From Chloroflexota bacterium (GTDB lineage Bacteria; Chloroflexota; Limnocylindria; QHBO01): DNA of 64,000 bases. The notes beneath the pieces are model-generated. The model had not been told where the DNA came from. It ran no database searches and worked only from the letters and a program-made list of their open reading frames with translations. The position numbers were made by a program, and so were the translations under genes. Shown here one piece after another: positions 7,068 through 15,371 of the stretch; the stretch's first letter is position 1, and every line of letters begins with the position of its first letter. The stretch spans positions 145,661 through 209,660 of the forward strand of contig JBBPIR010000001.1 in the NCBI GenBank assembly GCA_038040195.1, written 5' to 3'.

Positions 7068-9659
7068 CTACGGCGTGAAGGTCACCGCCAGGACGGCCAT
7101 GTTGGTGACCTTGGCCGAGGTCCAGCTCATGGTCACCATCGGCGCGCCAGCCTCCTCGGACCCCGCGCCGCGGAGGTTCTCGAGGCTCTTCGTGGTGTTC
7201 GTGTCCCAATGCTCGGTTTGGCCCGCCCCGGCGGTGTAGGACGTCGTGCTGTTATTGCCGTATAGGACGTCAAGGACCACGCCGCCCGTCTGGGACGCCA
7301 CGTTGACGCTGATGGAGGTGCTGTTGGTCGCGGCGCCGACCGGAGTCCCCACCGTCCCTGCACCGGCCAGGGCGTGGACGCCCATGACGCGCTTGGCGTT
7401 GGCACTCAGGACGTGATTCACGCTGGATCCGCTTACCGTGGGAGTCGGGTTGGCGAGTGTCCAGACTTCGACCGATCCGCCGGCGGGAGCGGTCTGGCGG
7501 CCGACGAACATCATCGCCTGGTCCTGGGCGGGGTTGCCCGCGTTGGGCCGCCACGTAACGGAGGTGAGCTGGGTCGACGTCGAGCTGATGCTGACCATGG
7601 CCACCAGGCGGTTGCTGCCCGCCGGCAGGGTGAAGGCGACCGAGCCGGTCCTGCTGGAGGCGGAGGCGAAGTTGCTGACCGTGCCGCCGGTGCGGGTCAC
7701 CGGGGCGCTGGCCAGGGGCGTGGCCGACTGCTCGTTCGAGCGCGGGCCGGGGCCGACGCTGTTGACCGCGGCCACCTGGTAGAAGTAGGCCGTGCCGTTG
7801 GTGACGGTCGTATCGGTGAAGCTCGCCACGTTGCCGACCGTGGTCAGCAGCACCTCGGACCCGCTGGTCTCCCCGCGCCAGACCTCGTAGTTGGTGACCA
7901 GGCTGCCGCCGTCACTGGCGGGTGGGGTCCAGGCCAGAGCCACGCTCGCGTTGCCGCCGGTCGCGCTGGTCAGGTTCGGGGCGCTGGGCACCACTGGGAC
8001 CGGGGCCTGCGGCGTGGCCGACTGCTCGTTCGAGCGCGGGCCGGGGCCGACGCTGTTGACCGCGGCCACCTGGTAGAAGTAGGCCGTGCCGTTGGTGACG
8101 GTCGTATCGGTGAAGCTCGCCACGTTGCCGACCGTGGTCAGCAGCACCTCGGACCCGCTGGTCTCCCCGCGCCAGACCTCGTAGTTGGTGACCAGGCTGC
8201 CGCCGTCACTGGCGGGTGGGGTCCAGGCCAGAGCCACGCTCGCGTTGCCGCCGGTCGCGCTGGTCAGGTTCGGGGCGCTGGGCACCACTGGGACCGGTGG
8301 TCCGCCACCGACGGCCTGGGCGGCTCGGAGGGCGTTGACCAGCGGTTCGGGGATCCCATCCGGGTCGTCGACCCAGGTGCCCTGCCCGCTGCAGGAGGCA
8401 TCGACGCCGGACACGGAACCGTTGGGGCATTCGCCGGACTGGCGGAGCAGGGTGAGGACGGCGCCGGGACTCGGTGTCGGCGACAACGCCGCCATCAGCG
8501 CGGCCACTCCGCTGACGTGCGGCGTGGCCATGCTCGTCCCGCTATTGGTGGAGTACCCACCGCCGGCGTACGTCGAGTAGACACTGACGCCGGGGGCCAT
8601 GACGTCGACCGACGCGCCATAGTTGCTGAAGAACGCGAAGGTGTCGTCGCAGTCGAACCAGCCCAGGTCGGGAACCAGGCCACATCCCGCCAGGCCACCG
8701 GGGGCGGCGTCGAAGTCCGCGAGCGCGGAAACGCCGATGACCTCGCTGAACGCGGCCGGCACGAAGCTGCCCGCATTGACAGCTGAGTTGCCGGCGCCGG
8801 CGACCATGGTGATCCCCGCCGCGTAGGCGTTGCAGACGGCCGTGTGGAGCGCATCGGTGACGCAGTCACCCCACGCTCGCTGCTCGCCAAAGCTCATGTT
8901 GAGGACGTCGACGTCGTTCGACGGGTCCCCATCCGCGTTCAGAGACAGGACGTGCTCGAATCCACACAGGACCAGGGACTCGCTCGAGTTGCCCGCATCG
9001 TCGAACACCTTGACGGCCACCAGGCGGGCTTCGGGCGCCACGCCCACGACGCCGACCCCGTTGAGCGGCGCGGCGGCCGTCCCGGCCACGTGGGTGCCAT
9101 GCCCATACCCGTCATTCGGAGGCAGCGCAGGCGCCACGCAGTTCTTGCCCAGACCCTGGTCGATGGCGTTGACCAGGTCGGGGTGGTCGAGGTCGATGCC
9201 GGTGTCCATGATGGCGATCCGCGCGCCGTTGCCTCGGAAACCCAGGTGGAAGGCGCTACTGGATGGGGTGTCGTTGTCGAACGCCGAGATGCGCTCGATC
9301 CCGTTCGGAAGGGACTCGGTCAGGAACACGTCGTGATCCGGCGTGACCGACGCCACGTGCGGGTTGTTCCGCAGCGCCTCGGCGGCCTTTGCGGAGCCAC
9401 GGAACTGGAAGCCGTGGAACGCATAGTGGTAGACGTGGCCCACGTGCCCGCCAGCCCCCCGGGCCAGGGAGTTGGCGTGACCAGCCGGGCTCCAGCCCGG
9501 ATCCAGGGTCACGATCCACGAATCATGAGACGGGCCGCCGCCCGCCGCATGCGTCGCATCGCCGGGCCCGGAGCCGGCCACGGCAAGCGGCACCAGGGGA
9601 CCGGCCAGCAGGGCCAGCCCCACCAGCGCGACGGAAAGAGTCCTGATGAATCTGCGCAT
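7068..9659 (-). CDS. Secreted subtilisin-like serine protease (S8) with two fibronectin-III domains
   Basis: An 863-residue preproprotease. ATG 9659 is chosen because it begins a clear signal peptide (MRRFIRTLSV then a hydrophobic core to about residue 28); no good ribosome site is seen. An I9-type inhibitor propeptide covers about 46-115. The catalytic domain has D152 (IMDTGIDLDHP), H187 (GHGTHVAGTA), oxyanion N291 (GAGNSA) and S376 (GTSMATPHVSG). Two 98-residue fibronectin-III modules follow at about 500-690 and are identical over nearly their whole length. The C-terminal ~200 residues form an unnamed beta-rich domain without a sorting signal. It probably degrades extracellular protein. Confidence 0.92.
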   Translation of the reverse strand: MRRFIRTLSVALVGLALLAGPLVPLAVAGSGPGDATHAAGGGPSHDSWIVTLDPGWSPAGHANSLARGAGGHVGHVYHYAFHGFQFRGSAKAAEALRNNPHVASVTPDHDVFLTESLPNGIERISAFDNDTPSSSAFHLGFRGNGARIAIMDTGIDLDHPDLVNAIDQGLGKNCVAPALPPNDGYGHGTHVAGTAAAPLNGVGVVGVAPEARLVAVKVFDDAGNSSESLVLCGFEHVLSLNADGDPSNDVDVLNMSFGEQRAWGDCVTDALHTAVCNAYAAGITMVAGAGNSAVNAGSFVPAAFSEVIGVSALADFDAAPGGLAGCGLVPDLGWFDCDDTFAFFSNYGASVDVMAPGVSVYSTYAGGGYSTNSGTSMATPHVSGVAALMAALSPTPSPGAVLTLLRQSGECPNGSVSGVDASCSGQGTWVDDPDGIPEPLVNALRAAQAVGGGPPVPVVPSAPNLTSATGGNASVALAWTPPASDGGSLVTNYEVWRGETSGSEVLLTTVGNVASFTDTTVTNGTAYFYQVAAVNSVGPGPRSNEQSATPQAPVPVVPSAPNLTSATGGNASVALAWTPPASDGGSLVTNYEVWRGETSGSEVLLTTVGNVASFTDTTVTNGTAYFYQVAAVNSVGPGPRSNEQSATPLASAPVTRTGGTVSNFASASSRTGSVAFTLPAGSNRLVAMVSISSTSTQLTSVTWRPNAGNPAQDQAMMFVGRQTAPAGGSVEVWTLANPTPTVSGSSVNHVLSANAKRVMGVHALAGAGTVGTPVGAATNSTSISVNVASQTGGVVLDVLYGNNSTTSYTAGAGQTEHWDTNTTKSLENLRGAGSEEAGAPMVTMSWTSAKVTNMAVLAVTFTP
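7717..8298. repeat. Perfect ~288-bp tandem duplication (period 294 bp) inside the subtilase gene
   Basis: Copies at 7717-8004 and 8011-8298 read identically by eye at every base, including third codon positions. Each encodes one fibronectin-III module. The period of 294 bases is 98 codons, so the frame is preserved. Synonymous identity indicates a very recent duplication, ongoing gene conversion, or an assembly artefact. Confidence 0.9.
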
Positions 9660-9693
9660 ATCTGGAGTGGGCCATTGTGCGACCCACGCAGCC

Positions 9694-9742
9694 CAAAAAG
9701 AAGGGGGCGGTGCTGCAAGGCACCAGAACATCGGAGCACCGC
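9694..9742 (-). terminator. Rho-independent terminator of the bactofilin/O-methyltransferase/antiporter unit
   Basis: On the minus strand, about 48 bases after the antiporter stop, a perfect 8-base stem (GCGGTGCT at 9735-9742 read in reverse, pairing with 9707-9714) is followed by a T-rich run at 9694-9702. The loop contains a further short pairing. The orientation fits termination of the minus-strand unit that ends at 9790 and insulates the subtilase gene. Confidence 0.6.
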
Positions 9743-9789
9743 GGGTAGTGCTTTCGCCGCGGACCAACGCCGGGTCGGCCGCTCAGGAG

Positions 9790-10932
9790 CTATGCGGAGG
9801 CCGGGCGAGTGACGTACCGAACGGCGACCGTGGAGACCGCGATACTGAGCGCGACGGCAGCCAGGATGGCGGTGTACAGGATGGGGTCGATCACACCCGC
9901 CGCCAGCCCGACTGAGGCGAGTACGAAGCTGAACTCGCCGATCTGGCCCAGGCCGACGGCCAGTTGGCCCGCGTGCGCGTCGAGGCTCAGAACGCGTGCC
10001 AGGACGTAGATCACGGCCATCTTGCCGAAGATCAGCAGCCCCAGGACGGCCGCCAGCCAGGGCAGGGCCTCCGGTAGTCGGGCTGGGTCGATCAGGCTGC
10101 CGACCGCCACGAAGAACAGGATGGCAAACAGGTCGCGGAAGGGGAGGATCCGCCGCCGCGCCTCGGCCGCCTCGTGGCTCTCGCTGATGGCCAGCCCGCC
10201 GATGAAAGCGGCCAGGGCCATGGGGATCTGGAACACCAGGCCCCCCACGCCCGCGATCGCCAGCCCTGCCCCGACGGTCACGACCAGGAACAGGTCCTTG
10301 TCGGAGTGCACCACCCGCAGGACGCGCGGCAGGATCCAGGCTGTGAGCAAGGCAAGGCCGATGAACGCCGCCAGGCCGAAGACCGTCAGATACCAGGGCC
10401 GGCTGTCAGCGCCGATGGCCGCCACCAGGATCCCGGTCAGGATGATCCCGGTCACGTCTTGGAGAATGGACCACCCGACCAACGCCAATTCGGTGGGTGG
10501 ATCGGTCGTTCGCCGCCGGCTGCGCGTGATGTTGATGACGACCACGCTCGACGAGAAGGCGACCGCCAGCCCCAGGACCGCGCCGGCCAGCAGGCCGATC
10601 CCGGTCACGAGCCCGATCCCGATCCCGGCCAGGGCAGTGATCCCCATCTGGAGGGGGGCCGCCCACACGAGCGCCCGCTGCTCACGGCGCAGGGTGAAGA
10701 CGTCGATCTCGATCCCGACCTCGAATAGGAGCAGGATGACCCCGATGTCGGCGAGCAGGTACAGCTGTCCGGGGTCGGCCACGAATCCCGGCGTGAAGCC
10801 CGACACGGCCAGGCCGACGGCCAGGTAGCCGACGACCGCAGGCAGGTGGACCCGTCGCGCCGCCCAACCGGCGGCAGCAGCGGCCAGCAGGAGCGCGCCG
10901 ATCTCCAGGATGGTGGGGGCGGTGAGCTCCAC
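9790..10932 (-). CDS. Cation:proton antiporter (CPA2/KefB-type membrane subunit)
   Basis: A 380-residue integral membrane protein with about 12 hydrophobic segments and the CPA2 signature VGYLAVGLAVSGFTPGF near the N-terminus. The DIGVILLLFEVGIEID segment carries the conserved acidic residues of the family, and FSSSVVVINI follows. It ends without the C-terminal NAD-binding (RCK) domain found in full KefB/KefC proteins. It would exchange Na+ or K+ for H+ across the membrane. It starts 15 bases after the O-methyltransferase gene on the same strand, and a terminator follows it. Confidence 0.85.
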   Translation of the reverse strand: MELTAPTILEIGALLLAAAAAGWAARRVHLPAVVGYLAVGLAVSGFTPGFVADPGQLYLLADIGVILLLFEVGIEIDVFTLRREQRALVWAAPLQMGITALAGIGIGLVTGIGLLAGAVLGLAVAFSSSVVVINITRSRRRTTDPPTELALVGWSILQDVTGIILTGILVAAIGADSRPWYLTVFGLAAFIGLALLTAWILPRVLRVVHSDKDLFLVVTVGAGLAIAGVGGLVFQIPMALAAFIGGLAISESHEAAEARRRILPFRDLFAILFFVAVGSLIDPARLPEALPWLAAVLGLLIFGKMAVIYVLARVLSLDAHAGQLAVGLGQIGEFSFVLASVGLAAGVIDPILYTAILAAVALSIAVSTVAVRYVTRPASA

Positions 10933-10947
10933 TCGGCCGCCCCGCAG

Positions 10948-11610
10948 CTACCGCTTGCGGGCCAGCGTCAGGCCGTCGGCGATTGGCACCATGGAAAGGC
11001 TGACACGCTCGTCGGTGGCGAGGATGCGGTTCAGCTCCCGGATGCCACGCACCGAGACGTTGTCGACCTCGGGCTGAGCGACTTCGCCGCCCCAGAACAC
11101 GTTGTCGATGGCCATCAGCCCGCCGCGCCGAAGCAGGGTCAGGATGCGGTCGGCATAGGCGGGGTAGTTGTCCTTGTCCGCGTCCAGAAAGGCGAAGTCG
11201 AACGTCTCGGCTTGCCCTTCGGCCACCATCGCGTCCAGGGTGTCCAGGGCGGATCCCAGCCGCAGCTCGATCTTGTCGGCCACGCCCGCCTGGGTCCAGT
11301 AGCGGCGGGCGACATCGGTCCATTCGCGGCTGAGGTCGATGCACACGAGCCGGCCGTCAGCCGGCAGGGCCAAGGCCACGCTGAGCGACGAGTACCCGGT
11401 GAAGGTGCCCACCTCCAGACAACGACGGGCGCCGGTGAGCTCCACCAGGAGCGCCATCAGCGCGCCCTGCTCGGGGGCAATCTGCATGTCGTGCTCCGGC
11501 ATGGCGGCCGTCTCGGCACGCAGCTGGCGGAGGAGATCCGGCTCTCGCACGCCCACGTCGAGCAGATAGGCGTGGAGCTCTTCCGGCAGGCCCAGGGTGG
11601 CGTTCGACAC
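10948..11610 (-). CDS. SAM-dependent O-methyltransferase (family 3, CCoAOMT-like)
   Basis: A 220-residue class I methyltransferase. Motif I is LEVGTFTGYSSLSVALAL, followed by VCIDLSREW and the metal-binding/substrate segment FAFLDADKDNYPAYAD, then IDNVFWGGEVAQPE, all typical of catechol/caffeoyl-CoA-type O-methyltransferases. These transfer a methyl group to hydroxyls of catechol-like substrates using a divalent metal. The gene lies 9 bases below the bactofilin-like gene and 15 above the antiporter, forming one transcription unit. The substrate is not predictable. Confidence 0.88.
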   Translation of the reverse strand: MSNATLGLPEELHAYLLDVGVREPDLLRQLRAETAAMPEHDMQIAPEQGALMALLVELTGARRCLEVGTFTGYSSLSVALALPADGRLVCIDLSREWTDVARRYWTQAGVADKIELRLGSALDTLDAMVAEGQAETFDFAFLDADKDNYPAYADRILTLLRRGGLMAIDNVFWGGEVAQPEVDNVSVRGIRELNRILATDERVSLSMVPIADGLTLARKR

Positions 11611-11619
11611 GGTCGGTGC

Positions 11620-12792
11620 TCAGCCCCCGGTGAGGGGCTCGGTGGGCGTTGCGACCTGCGCTCCCCACGACGGGGCAGCGGGTGGATGTCGCCGCTGCCA
11701 GGCCTCGGCCGCCGCCACGGTCATGGCCCCCAGGCCCAAGACGATGACGCACAGCTTGACGATGCCCCCGATCTCGGGCAGCGAGGTCGCTGCCACCACG
11801 ATCAGCGCCCCAACGACCAGGAGGAAAAGCTCCTGCCATCGGCTGTGCGCCCAGCCGCGCGCCACCAGCTGGGCCAGGGCCAGGCCGACCACCGCATCCA
11901 CGACGAACGAGGCGGCGACCACCAGGGCGAGGGTGCTGATCATCAGGTCGACGATCCCGGCCCAGATGGCGATCCCGGCCAGCCCATCCAGCGAGATCGA
12001 TCCCAGGGCGACCGCGACCAGGATCATGAGGAGGATGACGGCGATGAACTGGATGATGTAGCCGACCAGGATGCCGATCCCCATCCCGACCGACGCCAGC
12101 GGGCGACGGCGGAGCGCGCCCTCCGAGGCACGGAGTGCGCCGGGGATGAGCCACAGCCCCACGGCGCCGAACAGGACGACGGTGAGCAGCTGGCGGAGGG
12201 CGTCGCCCGCGATTCGGACCGGTTCCGACGGCGCCGGTTCAGACGGCTCGGCGCCGGTTTCAAGGGTCACGTTCTCGCTGCCAACCACCGATCCAGTACG
12301 CGAATACGTCGTGGCACTGCCGTAGACACTTCCGTTGACAACGCCGGCGACCCGGACGTCACCCGCCCCGAAGATCAGGTCTTCCCCCACGCGCCCGTCG
12401 TCACCGATATCAATCTGGCCCGCTCCGGCCAGCAGGTCCTCCCCCACCAGGCCGGTAATGGTGATCTGGCCGGCGCCTACCCGAAGGTCGCCATCGACCA
12501 CGCCGTTGACGTGCAGCTGCCCCGTGCCGGCCACCACGTCGCCTTCCACCAGGCCGTTGATGGTCACCGAGCCCGAGGCCACGACGAGGTCACCTTCGAC
12601 CGTCCCGTCCACGATGACGTCCCCACCGAACACGTACAGGTCGTGCGGCACCACCTCGCCCGCGTCCACGGTCAAACTATCGCCGGTGCGCAGCTTGTCC
12701 GCGACGTCGCCACCGGCCAAAGCAACGCCGACGCCGGCCACGATCAGGGCTAACACGCCAAGAGCGGCAATCCGAACGCTTCGCGCCAGCAT
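11620..12792 (-). CDS. Bactofilin-like polymer-forming domain protein with C-terminal membrane domain
   Basis: A 390-residue protein starting at ATG 12792, which opens a signal/anchor (MLARSVRIAALGVLALIVAG). Residues about 45-165 are a regular short-repeat beta-helix (VDGTVEGDLVVASGSVTING and similar turns) as in bactofilins. Then comes an acidic Pro/Glu linker, then about six membrane segments. Because the beta-helix follows the signal sequence it is probably outside the cytoplasm, unlike classic cytoskeletal bactofilins. It is the first gene of a minus-strand unit with an O-methyltransferase and an antiporter. The role is unknown. Confidence 0.75.
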   Translation of the reverse strand: MLARSVRIAALGVLALIVAGVGVALAGGDVADKLRTGDSLTVDAGEVVPHDLYVFGGDVIVDGTVEGDLVVASGSVTINGLVEGDVVAGTGQLHVNGVVDGDLRVGAGQITITGLVGEDLLAGAGQIDIGDDGRVGEDLIFGAGDVRVAGVVNGSVYGSATTYSRTGSVVGSENVTLETGAEPSEPAPSEPVRIAGDALRQLLTVVLFGAVGLWLIPGALRASEGALRRRPLASVGMGIGILVGYIIQFIAVILLMILVAVALGSISLDGLAGIAIWAGIVDLMISTLALVVAASFVVDAVVGLALAQLVARGWAHSRWQELFLLVVGALIVVAATSLPEIGGIVKLCVIVLGLGAMTVAAAEAWQRRHPPAAPSWGAQVATPTEPLTGG

Positions 12793-12920
12793 CAGGTCGT
12801 CACGACATGCCGATCGTACCCGGTTGGAAGGCCTCTCCTCCAACTGGTCCGCGGCCCGCCCGCGGACTACCCTGCACCAGTCGGTGTTGTAGGGGCGATG
12901 GAAACGATCGGGAGGGTGTC

Positions 12921-13349
12921 GTGAGCCTGGACATGATTGGCCAACTCAACTGGCTGGCGGTCATCGTGGGGGCCGTCATCTATTTCGTGCTGGGGGCCAT
13001 CTGGTATGCCCCGCCCCTGCTGGGCCGAGCGTGGCAGCGTTCGATTGGGTGGGATCCGGAGGCGACGCCTCCCCAGGTCAAGATCACGACCTACGCGATC
13101 CCGCTGCTGGCGTACCTCGTGATGGCCGTGGCCACCGGCATGCTGGCCGCAGCCACGGGTTCCGACACGCTGGAGAGCGGGATCGTGCTTGGTCTGGTTG
13201 TGGGCATCGGATACGCGTTCGCGCGGACCGCCGTGGATGCCACCTTCACGCCCAATCTTCCCCAGCCATGGCTGTGGTTGGCGATCACCGGTACCTATCA
13301 CCTGGTGGGGGCAGTCATCATGGCGGTGGTCGTGTCGGTCTGGGTTTGA
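12921..13349 (+). CDS. DUF1761 family membrane protein
   Basis: A 142-residue protein with four membrane segments. The start is GTG 12921, placed 5 bases after a GGAGG ribosome site at 12911-12915. The pattern NWLAVIVGAVIYFVLGAIWY followed by PLLGRAW is characteristic of DUF1761, small membrane proteins of unknown function. The 3' end overlaps a possible short minus-strand gene by 32 bases. Confidence 0.8.
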   Translation: MSLDMIGQLNWLAVIVGAVIYFVLGAIWYAPPLLGRAWQRSIGWDPEATPPQVKITTYAIPLLAYLVMAVATGMLAAATGSDTLESGIVLGLVVGIGYAFARTAVDATFTPNLPQPWLWLAITGTYHLVGAVIMAVVVSVWV

Positions 13350-13476
13350 GGGCCCCGGAACAGTCGACCTGGACCCCGACCTCGAACGTCGCGGCATGCC
13401 CGTCGCCGTCCTCGGTGACGGTGAGCAGGGTCTGCCCTCCGGACTGGTTGTAGATCGCGTCGCTGGCATCCGGCAC
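13318..13476 (-). CDS. Possible small protein, 52 aa
   Basis: A 52-codon minus-strand frame starting at GTG 13476 behind AAAGGA with about 9 bases spacing. The product begins MPDASDAIYNQSGGQTLLTV and ends in a Pro/Arg-rich tail. Its codons have strongly G/C-biased third positions like the neighbouring real genes, which is the main support. It overlaps the end of the DUF1761 gene tail to tail. It has no membrane segment and no family I recognise, and it may not be a gene. Confidence 0.4.
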   Translation of the reverse strand: MPDASDAIYNQSGGQTLLTVTEDGDGHAATFEVGVQVDCSGALKPRPTRPPP

Positions 13477-13616
13477 GTCGGGTGATCCTTTCGACGCATA
13501 CGGGTCGCGGGGGTAGACCGCGGCCGACTGGGCGGGTCACGCTAGCCCGCTAGCGGCATAATCCGTGCCGACGAGCTCCATTCGGTCCTATGCCGACGGC
13601 GGAGAGGTGTGCCTCC

Positions 13617-14960
13617 ATGGGGTGGGGAGTCAGTCGGGCGATTGCGACCGCGGCGGTGGCCGCGGCGGTGGTGATAGCCGGATGCACGTCCTCGCCAAGT
13701 CAGGAAGGACCTTCCCCTTCTGTCTCTGAAACCGCCGCGAGTCCGACGCCAACCATCCCGTTAGGTGCCGCATTCGTGCGATTTGACTTGCATGTTCGCG
13801 CGGATCCCGCTCAGCCCCCGTTCGCGGTCATCGAGCCGTACAACCCGTACAACCAACTTGGTGTGCCCGTGTACGTTTGGCAGGGTCCCATTCCGCATGC
13901 GGGGAGCGATTGGTATCGGATCCAGTTCTCCTACATGGGTAGTTGGCCGGTGGCTGACGCGCAATCCATCTTCGGCTGGGTGTCAGGTGTGGAAGCCGCC
14001 ACGGCATTGGTCCCGGCGCCGGCTGGCTGTCCGACGGATACGCTCGGCCTTACCTCCGTGTCGGACGAGATGCGCCTCGAATGCGCTGGTTCGACAGAGC
14101 TCACCTTGGCCGGCGAAATCTTCATTCAGGCCTCGGGTCCACCGCCCTATGTCGGTGAGCCAAACTGGCTTGCCGGAAAGACCTATTTCAGCCTCGGCGG
14201 GCAGGCGGGCTGGCTCCCAATCCATCTTCGGCACGACGAGCGCCTCTGGCGTCTCGCGACCAGCCTGGACGTCCGCGGCGGGGCAGAGGTTCAAGTCGTT
14301 GGCCATTTCGACGATCAAGCCGCCGGCGGCTGCACGTTGGAGCCGCGACTCGAAGGCTTCGTCGCGATGTCAACCGCCGAGCAGGAGCAGTGGTGCCGCC
14401 AGCGTTTCGTGGTGAGCGACATCGTCATCGTGGGAGAGCCGAGATGGTCGCCGGAGCCTGGCTGGCTTCCTCCGCCGGGGCTCCAGCCGTCCGGCGGTGA
14501 TGGTTGGAGGATGCTGGCCTCTGCTAACTCGCCTCAAATCGCAATCGTGCCGGGAGACGCCGTGGACGTCGCCTTGAATCAGCAGAGCTACGAGATCCTG
14601 TGGTGGGGAATGGGATTGCCCGGCGAACCAGCTCTGATTGATTTCAATCAGGAGATCGTCGTTCGGTTCATCACGGGCGTGAGCGGCACCTGCCCGGAGA
14701 TCGTCTTCGACGGCATCGGCGTGGCCCCCAGTGACCACGTGGTGTACGGGATGTTCTCGTATCCTGGCCCATTCCCCACGCCTCCGCCCGGCGTCACGTA
14801 CGGCTGCACGACGGACTGGCACCCGCACGGCTTCCTGGTGGCCGTCTCGAGGGACGCGCTCCCGGGCAATCAGTTCACCTTAAGGCTGAGGAGAGACCCA
14901 ATCTCGGTGGGGGAAGGCGGAACCGGCCTCGAAGAACTCGAGGTAACGCTGGACGACTAA
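13617..14960 (+). CDS. Predicted lipoprotein of unknown function, 447 aa
   Basis: ATG 13617 is chosen over ATG 13590 because GGAGAGG at 13601-13607 precedes it at good spacing. A lipoprotein signal ends in VVIAGC (lipobox), followed by a Ser/Pro/Thr-rich linker, so it should be anchored outside the membrane. The region around residues 65-115 (VYVWQGPIP...WYRIQFSYMG...FGWV) resembles a bacterial SH3-like fold. The remaining 300 residues are beta-rich with several Cys, including CPTDT, CTLEP and YGCTTDWHPHG. No enzyme motif is visible. GC content and codon bias are lower than in neighbours, hinting at separate ancestry. Confidence 0.7.
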   Translation: MGWGVSRAIATAAVAAAVVIAGCTSSPSQEGPSPSVSETAASPTPTIPLGAAFVRFDLHVRADPAQPPFAVIEPYNPYNQLGVPVYVWQGPIPHAGSDWYRIQFSYMGSWPVADAQSIFGWVSGVEAATALVPAPAGCPTDTLGLTSVSDEMRLECAGSTELTLAGEIFIQASGPPPYVGEPNWLAGKTYFSLGGQAGWLPIHLRHDERLWRLATSLDVRGGAEVQVVGHFDDQAAGGCTLEPRLEGFVAMSTAEQEQWCRQRFVVSDIVIVGEPRWSPEPGWLPPPGLQPSGGDGWRMLASANSPQIAIVPGDAVDVALNQQSYEILWWGMGLPGEPALIDFNQEIVVRFITGVSGTCPEIVFDGIGVAPSDHVVYGMFSYPGPFPTPPPGVTYGCTTDWHPHGFLVAVSRDALPGNQFTLRLRRDPISVGEGGTGLEELEVTLDD

Positions 14961-14970
14961 TTGGGCGGAA

Positions 14971-15363
14971 ATGCCGATCGAGCAGCTCGACTTCATCTAC
15001 ATGCCCAGCACCGACGTCGCCGAGGACGTTCGCTACTTCACCGAGGTGTTGGGCGGGAGCCTGGTGTTCGCGGTCGAGGGAATGGGGACCCGGGTGGCCA
15101 TGGTGGAGCTGGGCGACAAGTCGCCGCGGCTCCTGCTGGCGGGCCATCTCCACGGGGAGCGGCCAGTCCTCGTGTATCGGGTTCCCAGCCTGTCAGAGGC
15201 CCTCGAGGAGATGGAGGCGCGGGGCTGGCAGCGGGAAGGGACGTTCGAGATCCCCCACGGTCCGGTGTGCTCGTTTACGACGCCCGGCGGCCACCGCCTC
15301 GCGGTCTATGAGCTGACCCGCCCAGAAGCCGAGGAGCACTTCGCGGGCCGCCGCGACTTCTAG
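14971..15363 (+). CDS. VOC superfamily (glyoxalase/bleomycin-resistance-like) protein
   Basis: A 130-residue protein with the paired beta-alpha-beta-beta-beta fold pattern of vicinal oxygen chelate proteins: an opening IEQLDFIYMPSTDVAEDVRYF, a central VAMVELGD and a closing CSFTTPGGHRLAVYEL. The residues at the usual metal positions are not the canonical His/Glu set, so it may bind rather than transform its ligand. It begins 10 bases after the lipoprotein gene and converges with the beta-propeller gene. Confidence 0.8.
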   Translation: MPIEQLDFIYMPSTDVAEDVRYFTEVLGGSLVFAVEGMGTRVAMVELGDKSPRLLLAGHLHGERPVLVYRVPSLSEALEEMEARGWQREGTFEIPHGPVCSFTTPGGHRLAVYELTRPEAEEHFAGRRDF

Positions 15364-15371
15364 CCAGGCCG

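Noticed and set aside
7374-8786. 470-codon plus-strand frame containing a repeated block
   Set aside because: It is antisense to the subtilase; the repeat is just the mirror of the fibronectin-III duplication.
10846-12753. 635-codon plus-strand frame
   Set aside because: Antisense to the bactofilin-like and O-methyltransferase genes, low complexity (DQGED-type), no start signal.
13350-13616. Search for an RNA gene between the DUF1761 and lipoprotein genes
   Set aside because: No cloverleaf or conserved stem-loop found; the region is explained by the possible short minus-strand ORF and a promoter.
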